Shown: in pieces, positions 44,701 to 52,316 of the stretch
Numbering within the stretch: the stretch's first letter is position 1
Layout of the letters: each line of letters starts with the position of its first letter
Origin: Lacipirellulaceae bacterium
GTDB taxonomy: Bacteria; Planctomycetota; Planctomycetia; Pirellulales; Lacipirellulaceae
NCBI GenBank assembly: GCA_040218535.1
Contig: JAVJRG010000012.1
Location: 930,001 to 994,000, forward strand
Direction of reading: 5' to 3'
Length of the DNA: 64,000 bases
Position numbers and translations under genes: made by a program
Notes under the pieces: generated by a model
Seen by the model: the letters and a program-made list of their open reading frames with translations, nothing else
The model's database searches: none
What the model was told of the DNA's origin: nothing

Positions 44701-46601
44701 AAACGCAGTCCGACGACCAACTCGTGCCCGAACTCGCCACCGAAGATCGTTCCTACGACCACTGCGGATTGTTCGCGATCGAACTCGCGCGTGTCGTACC
44801 CTGCTTCCGCTAGGGCTTGTCGCGCGGCGTCAAGTAGCATGAACTGCAATGGATTCGCGTTAGCAATCTGTTTGGGTGGGATGCGGTACTTTCGCCAATC
44901 GAATTCGTAGTCGTTGATGAAGCCACCACGGAGGGAAGTGGTTGTCCATGGCTTACTGCCTTCAGTTCCCGTGATGCAACGACGATCACGCCACCGCTCG
45001 TTTGGTGCCTCCGTTAGTTGACTTGTCCCTAAATCTAATAAGGTCGCGAATTCGTCTAGTGACTTTGCCCCGGGCAGAATAACCCCCCGGCCGACAATGG
45101 CGATCGGTTCCTGCTGTTTGCTGATTCTTGATGAGCTACTACTTGGCTGAAGCTTCGACCGGTGCTTCTCAATGTATTCCTCGACAACAACATGGACATT
45201 CAAGCCACCGATCCCGAATGCGTTGACGCCTGCTCTTCTTGGTGTGCCTCCTACTTTTTGCCACGGGGTTGCTTGATCTGGCAGTTGGAAGGGAAGCTCG
45301 TTCCAAGGGATCTTGCTATTAGGATTCTCGACATTAATCGTAGGAGGAACTTGCCCGTGTCGAATCGCGAGGACGGTTTTCAAAAGACTCGCTAAGCCTG
45401 CTGTCTCAAGCGTGTGGCCGATGTTCGACTTGACGCTTCCAACTGGAACGGATCGCCCCTGGAAGTGCGGGCCGAAGAACTCGCCGAGGGCTTCCATCTC
45501 CGTGGCGTCACCGATCTGCGTGCTGGTCGCGTGAGCTTCGAGATACTGGATGTTGCCCGGCGAGAAAGCGTTATGTGATGAGCTGCCGTGGTAGGCCCGC
45601 TGCATCGCCCGCATTTGGCCTTCTTTTCGGGGTGCCCAGAGGCTTTTGCCGCGACCGTCGGCCGAAAGGCCTATTCCGGGCAGCACCGCTTGGATGGTAT
45701 CGCCATCGGCAACAGCGCGTGACAGCTTTTTTATGACCAGGGCGACGTAACCTTCGGAACTGATAAGCCCGTCGGCGTCTTCATCGAACGGGCGGGTGCC
45801 CGTGGCACTGCACGATTGGGCTTGCGAGAACAACACCAAGCTGTCTGTCTTGTTGTAGGAGGCTCCGCCCACTATGGCCATGTCGACTTGATCGAACTGC
45901 ACCGCGAGAGCCGCCATCGACAACGCGACGACCGAAGAAGCACAAGCCGCGTCGGTCACTAAGTGTGGCCCCGTCAGACCAAGGGTGCGAGAGATGATGC
46001 TGGCTGCGGCGTTGGCATCGACTTCGGGGCCACCGTTGCTGTCGCGATGAGGCAAGCCTGTACGCATTTTTTGCACCAGTGTGGACGCAATTGCCTCTTG
46101 CTCGTCCGTTGGTAACGAAGCAAAGCCGCGGGACTCTTTCAAGTACTCTGCCGTCTCCGCGGCGAGCGTTGCGTAGACGAGATCACTTCCGTAGTTGCTG
46201 CCGCCGGAGTGACCGATGTAAACGCCCGTGTTGCGATGGGGAATTTTGCGCACGTCGTAGCCCGCATGTCGGCAGGCTGCCGCGGCGACTTCGCACATCA
46301 CCAGATGGCACGGATCCCAGTGCGAGAGTTCCTCCGGCTTGAGGGGGCAGACATCAAGATCAAGCGGGCGATCTTTGATGATGCCGCCGAGCGTGCTATA
46401 GGTTTTGCCACGCACGCCTTTCTTGGGATCATAATAGAGGTCGCGATCGAGCCGCTCGGGTGGCAGTTCGGTGATTGCGTTACGCCCCTCGACCAACAAC
46501 CGCCAGTACTCGTCGAGATTATCCGCCCCCGGTAGTCGGCAGGCCATCCCCACGATCGCGATGGGCTCATGGAGCAAATTCTGACGGTGGTTGGACGACA
46601 T
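38709..46601 (-). CDS. PUFA-synthase-like type I polyketide/fatty acid synthase (KS-CLF-AT-ACP-ACP-KR-DH)
   Basis: A 2630-residue megasynthase. Domains: ketosynthase 10-475 with C220 (DAACASS), H357 (EAHATST) and H396 (KSNIGHT); a second KS fold 497-905 lacking the triad (Glu706 at the cysteine position, Asn864 at a histidine position), hence a chain-length factor; acyltransferase 1005-1300 with FPGQGSQYAGM, S1099 in GHSFGE and H1203; two tandem carrier domains with phosphopantetheine serines S1479 and S1617, both LGIDSIKK as in PUFA synthases; an unassigned segment 1700-1780; ketoreductase 1845-2325 with TGGGRGIT, S2230-S2232 and Y2243; double-hotdog dehydratase 2365-2630 with H2378 (HRLDDRPLLP) and D2549. 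There is no ER, thioesterase or phosphopantetheinyl transferase. Release probably uses the thioester reductase upstream, whose gene overlaps by 35 bases. Product unknown. Confidence 0.93.
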   Translation of the reverse strand: MSSNHRQNLLHEPIAIVGMACRLPGADNLDEYWRLLVEGRNAITELPPERLDRDLYYDPKKGVRGKTYSTLGGIIKDRPLDLDVCPLKPEELSHWDPCHLVMCEVAAAACRHAGYDVRKIPHRNTGVYIGHSGGSNYGSDLVYATLAAETAEYLKESRGFASLPTDEQEAIASTLVQKMRTGLPHRDSNGGPEVDANAAASIISRTLGLTGPHLVTDAACASSVVALSMAALAVQFDQVDMAIVGGASYNKTDSLVLFSQAQSCSATGTRPFDEDADGLISSEGYVALVIKKLSRAVADGDTIQAVLPGIGLSADGRGKSLWAPRKEGQMRAMQRAYHGSSSHNAFSPGNIQYLEAHATSTQIGDATEMEALGEFFGPHFQGRSVPVGSVKSNIGHTLETAGLASLLKTVLAIRHGQVPPTINVENPNSKIPWNELPFQLPDQATPWQKVGGTPRRAGVNAFGIGGLNVHVVVEEYIEKHRSKLQPSSSSSRISKQQEPIAIVGRGVILPGAKSLDEFATLLDLGTSQLTEAPNERWRDRRCITGTEGSKPWTTTSLRGGFINDYEFDWRKYRIPPKQIANANPLQFMLLDAARQALAEAGYDTREFDREQSAVVVGTIFGGEFGHELVVGLRLPQLKKQLGELLSSRGYTGDHIARMITEFEEQLITAKPALIDETGSFTSSTLASRISKELNLAGGAMAVDAGECSSDAALSVAVNLLRSGACSHILCAGAQRSMDLANYEALTLQGRLEGSTETPGEGYVPGEGVAILLLKRLSDAKRDGDRVLGTIQEIAAGASKKAIGEAIRSSATRLQSRLDANSTLSSVTSGLGVTELDKKERQALEAAGFAAERLVENQLVTQIGNTMSAQTLATIIAGTISDESQTQAISNHAASGLAHTVAFTKGTPQEKVVPVATLTSTPTLHRFTGNNLAELLENLNSNNQTITAEPAKFRLATVASSTEEFKMQQSLAAKMLAGCMEDRIEANTRRSLAAKGIYVAQTKQSMPKVAFVFPGQGSQYAGMLADLADHSPSAQSVLAEANQHLRELGGQTFEQLAGKEANQLGQEIWATQSSMLTADLLALAWLEDLGLKPDFVCGHSFGEFAAMTAAGCATSEQALRITRIRTDALNRSIQERGALLSLQADVKRVEKLIAENQAKVSITHRNAPEQTVVGGSLEEVRRFEQLAAREEINCRLLQVPCAFHTPLMAASQPLLATGLKQVPLQPARVPYLSSVSNRYLADPDDVRDNLVNQLVSPVVYCDMIHRLVDEGCDLLVEVGPQTVLTRLNEQILTSHTNAAANEISCLAVDHQRRTREEQAVHIRAQCEVLGIQLRSTDSRRSKAEPASATSQRKPMTTHEILHFDATLTRKARLRTQARSPVSPPPAREATATIERFDATTNRRDRTRAAANGHAPEPATPAESQFGGDAPIAPSVPATVASPPPAGLDQFLIDFVVEQTGYPAEIIELDWDMEADLGIDSIKKAQLFGELREMFDLEQAIDPEVAAQFSLDQFRTLRDVLELLEQSGGKTEWLTDTKATSEDTSPATAIPAPQPSAALEPQVDPVAESYSQEVVAPNTLAELGGLETFLVDFVVEQTGYPPEIVELDADLEADLGIDSIKKAQLFGELREHFTIEVESTDRFSLSDFRTLRDVLNLLRQVTAGQVETVSITPKMSTSEPPKLLTPPPASAIPTPRTEDFSHVYRDSIQRGTANAHHIRAHLLDAADRFGSSTEQASLQSEATLRQQFSNRQWQELSGLAEGAGVDVRSIAAYNLLRDDSPANGDLPLLVTTDDADTNDEPELYQPPNIPETQVEESDTQVTSRRILRMKREPLLPGVPTIPELHGAAAILGVGPLAEAFQQRVEELGQCATILPETATPAEAVAELDRLWQTGPVTHLFIVTPCEPSAGTTFDEDRWNNRRPRGLQTPFSVCQHWIKRIVDEGLSEQASLVGVTSLGGDFGFCEPVFSAEGGGVAGLLKGMMIENWVNGIRTLPIKLIDAAPHNSPREVVDAALAELAAGTFDTEVTCSGGERRVVRVEDIPLTEPATKPIQRGGNWVFTGGGRGITAHVAQELASRFGLKAHLIGTAPVPEVPAAWRNLDDAGLKRVKLEVMTEARTAGENPVQAWKNIDKSLEIDETLQKLRSAGIEAHYYSCDVADRTALSQTLNEIRTTSGPIQGIIHGAGVGKDARFENKDPVKVEQCLRAKIDGALAIMELTKEDPLEYFAGFGSISGRFGANGHADYSLANDMLAKLIGWYRWQRPEVASVAFHWHAWGDVGMATRPEVKLALEMVDMQFMPAAEGVEHLIRELEAGAPEGEVLITDDRYRRLFFPSEMPEQTKGAVAPCPLLDRGKTTASDNRQESTFGLNPTTDPFLREHRLDDRPLLPIVVGMEMLAEAGSRALGRREGLTLTNLKAENGLRFHTDKPHPVTVIAEQTANTASCRLLADVVSRNGQLVEAGRPYLSGQVQAGNALAKPTWLAPPPSKTWEAVRYPARGSKFYLGEPLRGLRSIQIAENQAWGQIASQSIVHLAGPRRSVTGWIVPSAAIDACLYATGLLAWFAIEDGTALPESITRLSLGREPYPGERCLMQSRFKRREDRYAWFDFALTGANGDILVDVEDYRIVWLPKA

Positions 46602-48201
46602 GCCCGTTGCTCGGTTGTTGGTAAGTTTCAGTGTTGTGATTCAAAGGGTGATTCGTTTGAGAGTGGCCGTTGAGTTGGGCTCGGGTGCCTGTGTTTCTGA
46701 GGAAGTCGAGTAGCCGTTCTAGTCGATCTCGTCCCGCTGGCTCGCATGCTCGGCCGCTGAGGATGAGCTTTCCGGAGCAGATCGCTTGCTCAACGTCGAG
46801 CGATTGTTCTACGAGTGTTTGGAAGGTTTCTGAAGAAGCGTAGACATCGGGTTGCCAGGGCGTCGTTTTCTTCTCAGGCAAACTACCGCGACTTCTGGCA
46901 GCGGTTGGTTCCATGCCAGCAAACGCGACATGCCAACTGCCGCCTCCAGCACCGCTCAATTCGAGGGCGAGCCCGTCGGTCCATTGTACTTGGGAATCGT
47001 CTCGGAGTTGGCTTGGCAGAGATGCCAATTTGCTCTCGATGTTTAGTGTGCTGCTCTTCACTGGTGCCGGCCGCCAGGAGAAGTCAGCTTCAATCGAAGT
47101 CCGCCAGAGGCGGACGAGGGTTTCATGGTCGAGCGTTGGGCAAGGGACCGCCTCTTCGCGAAGCAAATGAGTGCGATCGAATTTCGGGTCGTCACTGAAG
47201 TAGGGCTGATAAGTTTCCATGTGTTCGCGGAAGCCAACGCTCTCCATCAGTGCCGTTGGGATTCCTGCTCTTTTTGAGGTCTGTGACTCAAGGCTTTCCA
47301 AGGCTGCAGCAATCATCGCTTCGGCCATTGTGTCGATCCTCGTGGGATCGGAACTTGTGAGATGAAAGACTCCGCCACGCGCCGAAGGAGAATGCATGAG
47401 TTGAAGCACAGATTGAGAGACCCAATCCACCGGGACGAGGTCCTTGCGTTCGCTTCCGTCCAAGCCCAGCAGTTGGATGAACTGCCCTTCAACGACTTCG
47501 CGAACGAGTTCTAAATCGAGCTTCCAGCCCTCCTGCAGCTTTGCAATTAAATGTAAATAACCAAGACGCAATGCGGTGTAGATACCTCGATAAGAGGCTG
47601 CAAAGCCGGTTTGCGAGTCACCGACAATGATCGAGGGACGCAGGAAGGTGGGATGATCGAGAAATGATGCCTCTCGAACTAACTTCTCAGCCTGGGCTTT
47701 GCTCTTCTCGTAGTCGTTGCGAAAGCTTGCAGCTTGCGGATCGACAGGCTGCTCAAAATGCTTGTCACCTTCGCTGCCGCCAAGGTAGGCCGTCGAGACG
47801 TGATAGAATTTCTTGATCCCCGTCTGCTCGCACAATTGAAGGACGTGCCTCGTTCCTTCGAGATTGGAACGATAAGGCTCGCCGGTTGCTGGCTCTGGCT
47901 GAAAACTGACGCAAGCAGCAGAGTGTAACACTCTCGTGCAGTTGGCGGCGAGCCAAGTTTGATCGGAGTCGCTCACTCCTAAGCTTGGTTCATGGAGATT
48001 CCCGACAATCACCTTTGGTCGAGGAAGGTAACGCTGGAGTTCTCGCTCCCAATGTTGAAGTAACGCTTCGACCCGCGCTTGTGCGGTTTCCGTGGCCCGA
48101 TCACGCACGATGACAGCCACAGGTTCCCTGGCAATTAACAAGTCTCGCAGGAGGTACGACCCTAACATCCCCGTCGAACCAGTTAACAGCAGATAACTCA
48201 T
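46567..48201 (-). CDS. Thioester reductase with C-terminal SCP2-like domain
   Basis: A 544-residue protein (ATG 48199-48201; an adjacent GTG would add one residue). Residues 1-370 form an extended SDR of the thioester reductase/fatty acyl-CoA reductase type: TGSTGMLGSYLL (7-18), HSAACVSFQ, GIKKFYHVSTAYLGG, and catalytic Y164-x3-K168 in NDYEKSKAQAEKL. It should reduce a carrier-bound acyl thioester to an aldehyde or alcohol. Residues about 395-505 (WTDGLALELS, DVYASSETFQTLVEQSLD, ICSGKLILSGRAC) resemble an SCP2 sterol-carrier domain, which could hold the lipid. A Q/N/H/P-rich tail follows. First gene of the minus-strand lipid operon and overlapping the PKS start by 35 bases, so translation is likely coupled. 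It matches HglB-type release in heterocyst glycolipid pathways in principle. Confidence 0.82.
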   Translation of the reverse strand: MSYLLLTGSTGMLGSYLLRDLLIAREPVAVIVRDRATETAQARVEALLQHWERELQRYLPRPKVIVGNLHEPSLGVSDSDQTWLAANCTRVLHSAACVSFQPEPATGEPYRSNLEGTRHVLQLCEQTGIKKFYHVSTAYLGGSEGDKHFEQPVDPQAASFRNDYEKSKAQAEKLVREASFLDHPTFLRPSIIVGDSQTGFAASYRGIYTALRLGYLHLIAKLQEGWKLDLELVREVVEGQFIQLLGLDGSERKDLVPVDWVSQSVLQLMHSPSARGGVFHLTSSDPTRIDTMAEAMIAAALESLESQTSKRAGIPTALMESVGFREHMETYQPYFSDDPKFDRTHLLREEAVPCPTLDHETLVRLWRTSIEADFSWRPAPVKSSTLNIESKLASLPSQLRDDSQVQWTDGLALELSGAGGGSWHVAFAGMEPTAARSRGSLPEKKTTPWQPDVYASSETFQTLVEQSLDVEQAICSGKLILSGRACEPAGRDRLERLLDFLRNTGTRAQLNGHSQTNHPLNHNTETYQQPSNGHVVQPPSEFAP

Positions 48202-48552
48202 CACTTTGCCAGAACTTTGGACTGTCAGCCTAATGCCAGTGGGTTGTCAAGCTTTGGTTTACCGGTGCCCTCCTCAGGTAAACGCACTCGTCGAAAACCG
48301 AAGTCCTTACGGCTCAGCTTGTTACGCCTAAGGGGCCATTGTAATACTGGCTCGTTTGATTTGCCAATCAAATAAGCAGGTGGCAAGAACTTGGTTTTGG
48401 TCTCGAGCAGTCTCAGTCCCTGAAGACAGCGCAACGCATCTCTTGATGGCTATAAGGTTTCCGTGAACTGATCTAACATAGAACTCGAATCGAGCCAGCG
48501 ACAACAATCAGATCGAAGCAGTTCTCATTCCGAATCTCGAAAGTACCTACGC
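48202..48552. other. Divergent intergenic region upstream of the lipid operon
   Basis: 351 bases separating the thioester reductase gene (leftward) from the phosphatase gene (rightward). It must contain the promoter of the 12.8-kb minus-strand operon. I see no clear palindromic operator, riboswitch or other RNA, and no credible small gene. Confidence 0.45.
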
Positions 48553-49230
48553 TTGAAGATCGAAGGCAACCCGAAGCGTGTGATCGCAATCGGTGATATT
48601 CACGGCTGCGCCGCAGCATTGTCGGCTTTGATTGAGGCTATCTTGCCTGTAAAGGATGACCTCGTCATCCCTTTGGGTGACCTCGTGGATCGCGGGCCGA
48701 GTTCCTCGACAGTGATTCAAATGCTGCTTGAAATTGGCCAAGAATGCCAACTACGACCGATACTGGGTAATCACGAGGAAATGATGCTCCAGGCGATGAA
48801 CGACCCGAAGATGTTAGAAATGTGGCTTCGCTGTGGTGGAGCCTCTACGCTTGAATCCTACGGGTTTTCAGGGGATTTGGCAGTTGTTGAGCCCAGCCAT
48901 CTCGATTTTCTCTCAGCGTTTTCTGACTATCTCGAAGTCGAAGATTTTTTCTTCGTTCATGCCAACTACGACCCTGGCTTGCCTTTTGCTGAGCAGCCCG
49001 CGGACCTACTTCGCTGGACTTCTCTCGACCAAGAACTGCCTTCGGCCCACACCAGTGGCAAGCATGCGATCGTCGGTCACACACCGGAGAGAAGTGGTGA
49101 GATATTCTCACTGCCGCACCTAACTTGCATTGACACCTACTGTTACGGCGGTGGGTGGCTTACTGCCATGGAGGTTCTTTCGGGGCAAATCTGGCAAGCG
49201 AGCGCTGAAGGTTCGCTGCGAGAAATCTGA
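48553..49230 (+). CDS. Metallophosphatase of the Ser/Thr phosphatase / ApaH-like family
   Basis: A 225-residue calcineurin-fold phosphatase. The di-metal motifs are complete: GDIHG (about 14-18), GDLVDRGPSS (about 42-51), LGNHEEM (about 70-76), then a later HAN and VGHTPE histidine pair. Related bacterial proteins are PrpA/PrpB-type Ser/Thr and Tyr phosphatases or symmetrical Ap4A hydrolases; size and the DRG motif fit the former slightly better. Start is TTG 48553 because the next start (GTG 48580) would leave almost no residues before the first strand. It precedes the tyrosine kinase of the polysaccharide cluster by 438 bases and might counteract it, but that is inference. Confidence 0.8.
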   Translation: MKIEGNPKRVIAIGDIHGCAAALSALIEAILPVKDDLVIPLGDLVDRGPSSSTVIQMLLEIGQECQLRPILGNHEEMMLQAMNDPKMLEMWLRCGGASTLESYGFSGDLAVVEPSHLDFLSAFSDYLEVEDFFFVHANYDPGLPFAEQPADLLRWTSLDQELPSAHTSGKHAIVGHTPERSGEIFSLPHLTCIDTYCYGGGWLTAMEVLSGQIWQASAEGSLREI

Positions 49231-49668
49231 GCAAGTCACTGCTAAGGAAGTACGCGCATCGACGCTTCTCCAAGACTTCACAATCGGTCGCTAACGTAAT
49301 CGGAAATTGCCAAGTAATTGAATCGTAACGACTTAGGGATTGGCTTCTGAGGAGAGGCTGGCAAATGGTGCGGGTTTTGCAGCCCATCGTTGCCAAAGTT
49401 GTATGCCGATCCGTAATCGTGAATCCTCCGGCTGCGGGTTGTTAGGCTGAATGGACCTCGACCTTGAAGTTTTCAGCATGGAAAAGCACTTAATCGTTGA
49501 CGGCAGCGAGTGCAGGCAATTACGCTATAAGGCTTCGGAAAATCGAATTTCACCTGCAAATAGGGGTGGAATTCCGTGTCGGCAACTCGCAAAAGAGTCG
49601 CAGACAAGTGTCGGCTGTAGGGATGCAATTATTAGTAAAGCACCATTGAAGTTTGCGGAGTGAAGTCG
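49231..49668. other. Leader region before the exopolysaccharide operon
   Basis: 438 bases without a convincing gene. It presumably carries the promoter and 5' leader for the tyrosine kinase gene. GGAG at 49657-49660 is a usable ribosome binding site for ATG 49669. I looked for sigma-54 type GG-N10-GC boxes, long hairpins and known riboswitch cores and saw none that convinced me. Confidence 0.45.
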
Positions 49669-52032
49669 ATGTCGTCCGTGGTTGAAGCCCCCGTCCAAAC
49701 GAAGCCGAGTGTCCGTTACCGTCAGCGGACTGTTCCGGCTGGAACCTCTCCGAAACGAGCGGCTGCTGATCCAAGCACGCTTGACATTGGAGCCATCTTA
49801 CAACGTCGCTGGCCTTTGGTTCTCGGTTCGGTTGTCGGTGGATGGATTCTAGCCGCTATCTACTTTGTGGCGGTTGCCCCGACGTTTGAGTCGAATGCTC
49901 AGCTACTGGTGATGCGCAAGGATCCCAAGCTCGCCTCCCATGGTGTCGGCGGAGCCCGCGATGCCGAGGCGATTTCCGAAGATCTGCTTGCCACGAACAT
50001 GCAAGTGATCCAGGGCCGTAAAATTATCGACCAAGCCTTGGCTCTCAACGGACTCGACGAACTGGAGTCGATTACGGCGGTATTGGATGAGGATGAGACT
50101 CCGACGGACTATGTCCTCGACAATTTGAACGTGACACGTGGTGGCGAAGGTCAAGCGATTGATGCTCACGTTTTGAACATTGCTTTTCAGCATTCCGATC
50201 CTGAAGAAGCGAAGCAAATTCTCGAAGCGGTGATTGCCCAGTATCAAGCTTTTCAGAAAGAGAAATTCCAGGACGTCAACGTTGAGGCGGCAGACCTGAT
50301 TGTGCAGGCTCGTGGTGAACTGAGCGAAGATCTCATCGCCGCAGAGAATACTTACAAAGAATATCGCGAGAACGCCCCATTGCTCTGGAATGGAGACGAA
50401 AGCACCAACGTGCATCGCGACCGCTATGATCAGCTTCAGTCAGAAATTTCACTGCTGAGCATTCAGCTCAATGAGGCGGAAGCTCGGCTTGAGGTCGTTC
50501 AGAAAGTTGTTGAGCAACAGAACAGAGACGGTGCCAGCGACCTTGAACGACTGGTCGTCATTGACGAAAAGAACGCCGAGCGAGTCGGAATCCTGCTTGC
50601 TGTCCAGAAGGGCGAAGTCGAAACGGCTGAATTTCAATCGATGCAACCTGAGCGGATGGAAAACGCTCGCAGCGAGTATCAGTCGCTTTTGAGCCTGAAA
50701 ATGAAGCAAAATGAGTTGCTTCAGGAATTCGGCCCCAAGCACCCCGCCGTCGAAGCGATTCGCGATCAAATTGCTCTGGCAGAACAGTTTCTCGGCAATA
50801 AGGACAACGCTCTGGGAATCGCCGGGACCGACTCGTCACTCGATCCCGCAGATCTTCAGGCCGCCTACGTGAAGCTGCTTGCCCGCGACCGAGATACGCT
50901 CGTGCAGCGGATGGCCGAGCTGCAACTGCTCGCGAGCAAAGAGGAAGAGCTTGCCAAAACGCTTGTCAAGTATGAACTCGAAGGCGAGACGCTTCGTGAC
51001 TTGGTAGACCGCAAACAAAAGGTCTATGACGAAGTCGTGGATCGTCTTCGCGAAATTAACCTCGCTAAAGACTACGGTGGGGTGATTAACGAAGTGATCG
51101 CCTCGGCTGAAACGGGCCTCGAAGTATGGCCCAATTTGCCGATCTGCTTGGCTTTGGGAACGATGCTTGGCATTGTGTGCGGTGGTGGCGGGGCGCTGTT
51201 TGCCGAGTCACGTGATCGCTCGTTCACGACCCCCGATGATGTGAAAGACTCACTCGGCATGGCACTGCTCGCACAAGTTCCTGCCATCGATTACGAACAC
51301 GAGCAGCAAGCAATTGCTGCTTCGCAAGAAAGTGGTTCAGTGATTGATGCTTCGCTGGGAGCACTGCACGTGCCACGTTCCCGTCAGGCGGAAGTCTATC
51401 GCGGTCTGCGCACGTCGTTGTTCTTCCGTGCTAAGGAAGACGACATCAAAACGCTGATGGTCACCAGCCCGCATCAGGGCGACGGAAAGACCACCGTGCT
51501 GGCCAATCTCGCTGTGAGCATTGCTCAATCGGGTCGTAGTGTCCTGCTGGTCGACGCGGATATGCGACGACCGCGAGTTGAGAAAGTCCTCGGGCTGAAA
51601 AAAGCTGCAGGCCTTTCGCAAATCGTTGGCAGCAATGAAGAGCCTTGGGACTTGATTCAAGAGACCGAAGTTCCCAAGCTGTATGCCCTGCCTTGCGGTG
51701 AAGCTCCAGAGAGTCCCGCCGAATTGTTGAGTTCGGATCGTTTCCGCGAATTCATCGCACACGCCCGCGAGCGTTATGATTTCGTGCTAGTGGATTGCCC
51801 GCCAGTGCTGGCAGTCTCTGATCCGTGCATCGTGGCTCCCGTAACTGATGCGGCAATGCTTGTGCTGCAAATGTCGAAAGATAGTCGCCCGCAGGCAGTT
51901 CATGCGAAAGAAATGCTTGACGAAGCTGGCGCCGAAATGCTTGGAGCGGTTGTGAATCGTTGTGATCCACGACGTTCTTCGACCGTCGGTAGCTATGCGT
52001 ATCGATATGAAAAGAGTTACGGACAGAGTTGA
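49669..52032 (+). CDS. Wzc-like polysaccharide co-polymerase with tyrosine autokinase
   Basis: A 787-residue inner-membrane protein controlling chain length and export in Wzy-dependent polysaccharide synthesis. An N-terminal Wzz domain opens with TM1 (WPLVLGSVVGGWILAAIYFV), a long coiled-coil periplasmic region (about 200-440) and TM2 (LPICLALGTMLGIVCGGGGA). The cytoplasmic BY-kinase has Walker A SPHQGDGKTT (K607), Walker A' LLVDADMRRP and Walker B FVLVDCPP. The C-terminus ends in a tyrosine cluster (SYAYRYEKSYGQS), the usual autophosphorylation tail. ATG 49669 is chosen over GTG 49660 because GGAG lies at 49657-49660. First gene of the polysaccharide cluster; a hairpin CCGCTGC/GCAGCGG at 52043-52069 follows. 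Confidence 0.92.
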   Translation: MSSVVEAPVQTKPSVRYRQRTVPAGTSPKRAAADPSTLDIGAILQRRWPLVLGSVVGGWILAAIYFVAVAPTFESNAQLLVMRKDPKLASHGVGGARDAEAISEDLLATNMQVIQGRKIIDQALALNGLDELESITAVLDEDETPTDYVLDNLNVTRGGEGQAIDAHVLNIAFQHSDPEEAKQILEAVIAQYQAFQKEKFQDVNVEAADLIVQARGELSEDLIAAENTYKEYRENAPLLWNGDESTNVHRDRYDQLQSEISLLSIQLNEAEARLEVVQKVVEQQNRDGASDLERLVVIDEKNAERVGILLAVQKGEVETAEFQSMQPERMENARSEYQSLLSLKMKQNELLQEFGPKHPAVEAIRDQIALAEQFLGNKDNALGIAGTDSSLDPADLQAAYVKLLARDRDTLVQRMAELQLLASKEEELAKTLVKYELEGETLRDLVDRKQKVYDEVVDRLREINLAKDYGGVINEVIASAETGLEVWPNLPICLALGTMLGIVCGGGGALFAESRDRSFTTPDDVKDSLGMALLAQVPAIDYEHEQQAIAASQESGSVIDASLGALHVPRSRQAEVYRGLRTSLFFRAKEDDIKTLMVTSPHQGDGKTTVLANLAVSIAQSGRSVLLVDADMRRPRVEKVLGLKKAAGLSQIVGSNEEPWDLIQETEVPKLYALPCGEAPESPAELLSSDRFREFIAHARERYDFVLVDCPPVLAVSDPCIVAPVTDAAMLVLQMSKDSRPQAVHAKEMLDEAGAEMLGAVVNRCDPRRSSTVGSYAYRYEKSYGQS

Positions 52033-52042
52033 GTTTGTCCCT

Positions 52043-52069
52043 CCGCTGCAACAACGTATGAGGCAGCGG
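52043..52069. terminator. Short hairpin after the tyrosine kinase gene
   Basis: CCGCTGC (52043-52049) pairs with GCAGCGG (52063-52069), loop 13, starting 11 bases after the stop. No U-run follows, so it may only attenuate or process the transcript within the cluster. Confidence 0.35.
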
Positions 52070-52316
52070 CAACGAAATAATTATTTGAGAAGCCAACATC
52101 GACAAGGAAGTTAGGCTCCTACCTGTATTGGCCTAGTGGGCGTAGCCATGAGAGTTACGCCGCTGTCGACGCCCGTCGGCGGTTTGCGATGTTGTTAGCT
52201 GAAAGTCACTCGGACTGGCGTGATAAGCGTGCGCTTCGAGTGCTGTGTCGTTACGGAACGGGAAGAAGAGCATTTTTTGCAACTAAGGATTTGCTAGAAG
52301 AAGGGGAAATGGGCAC

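Noticed and set aside
49451-49663. 70-codon plus-strand open frame in the polysaccharide leader
   Set aside because: It overlaps the start of the kinase gene, has no recognisable composition or good ribosome binding site, and looks like untranslated leader.
49231-49668. Sigma-54 promoter or riboswitch in the exopolysaccharide leader
   Set aside because: The nearest TGGC...GC boxes have the wrong spacing and no conserved riboswitch core was seen.
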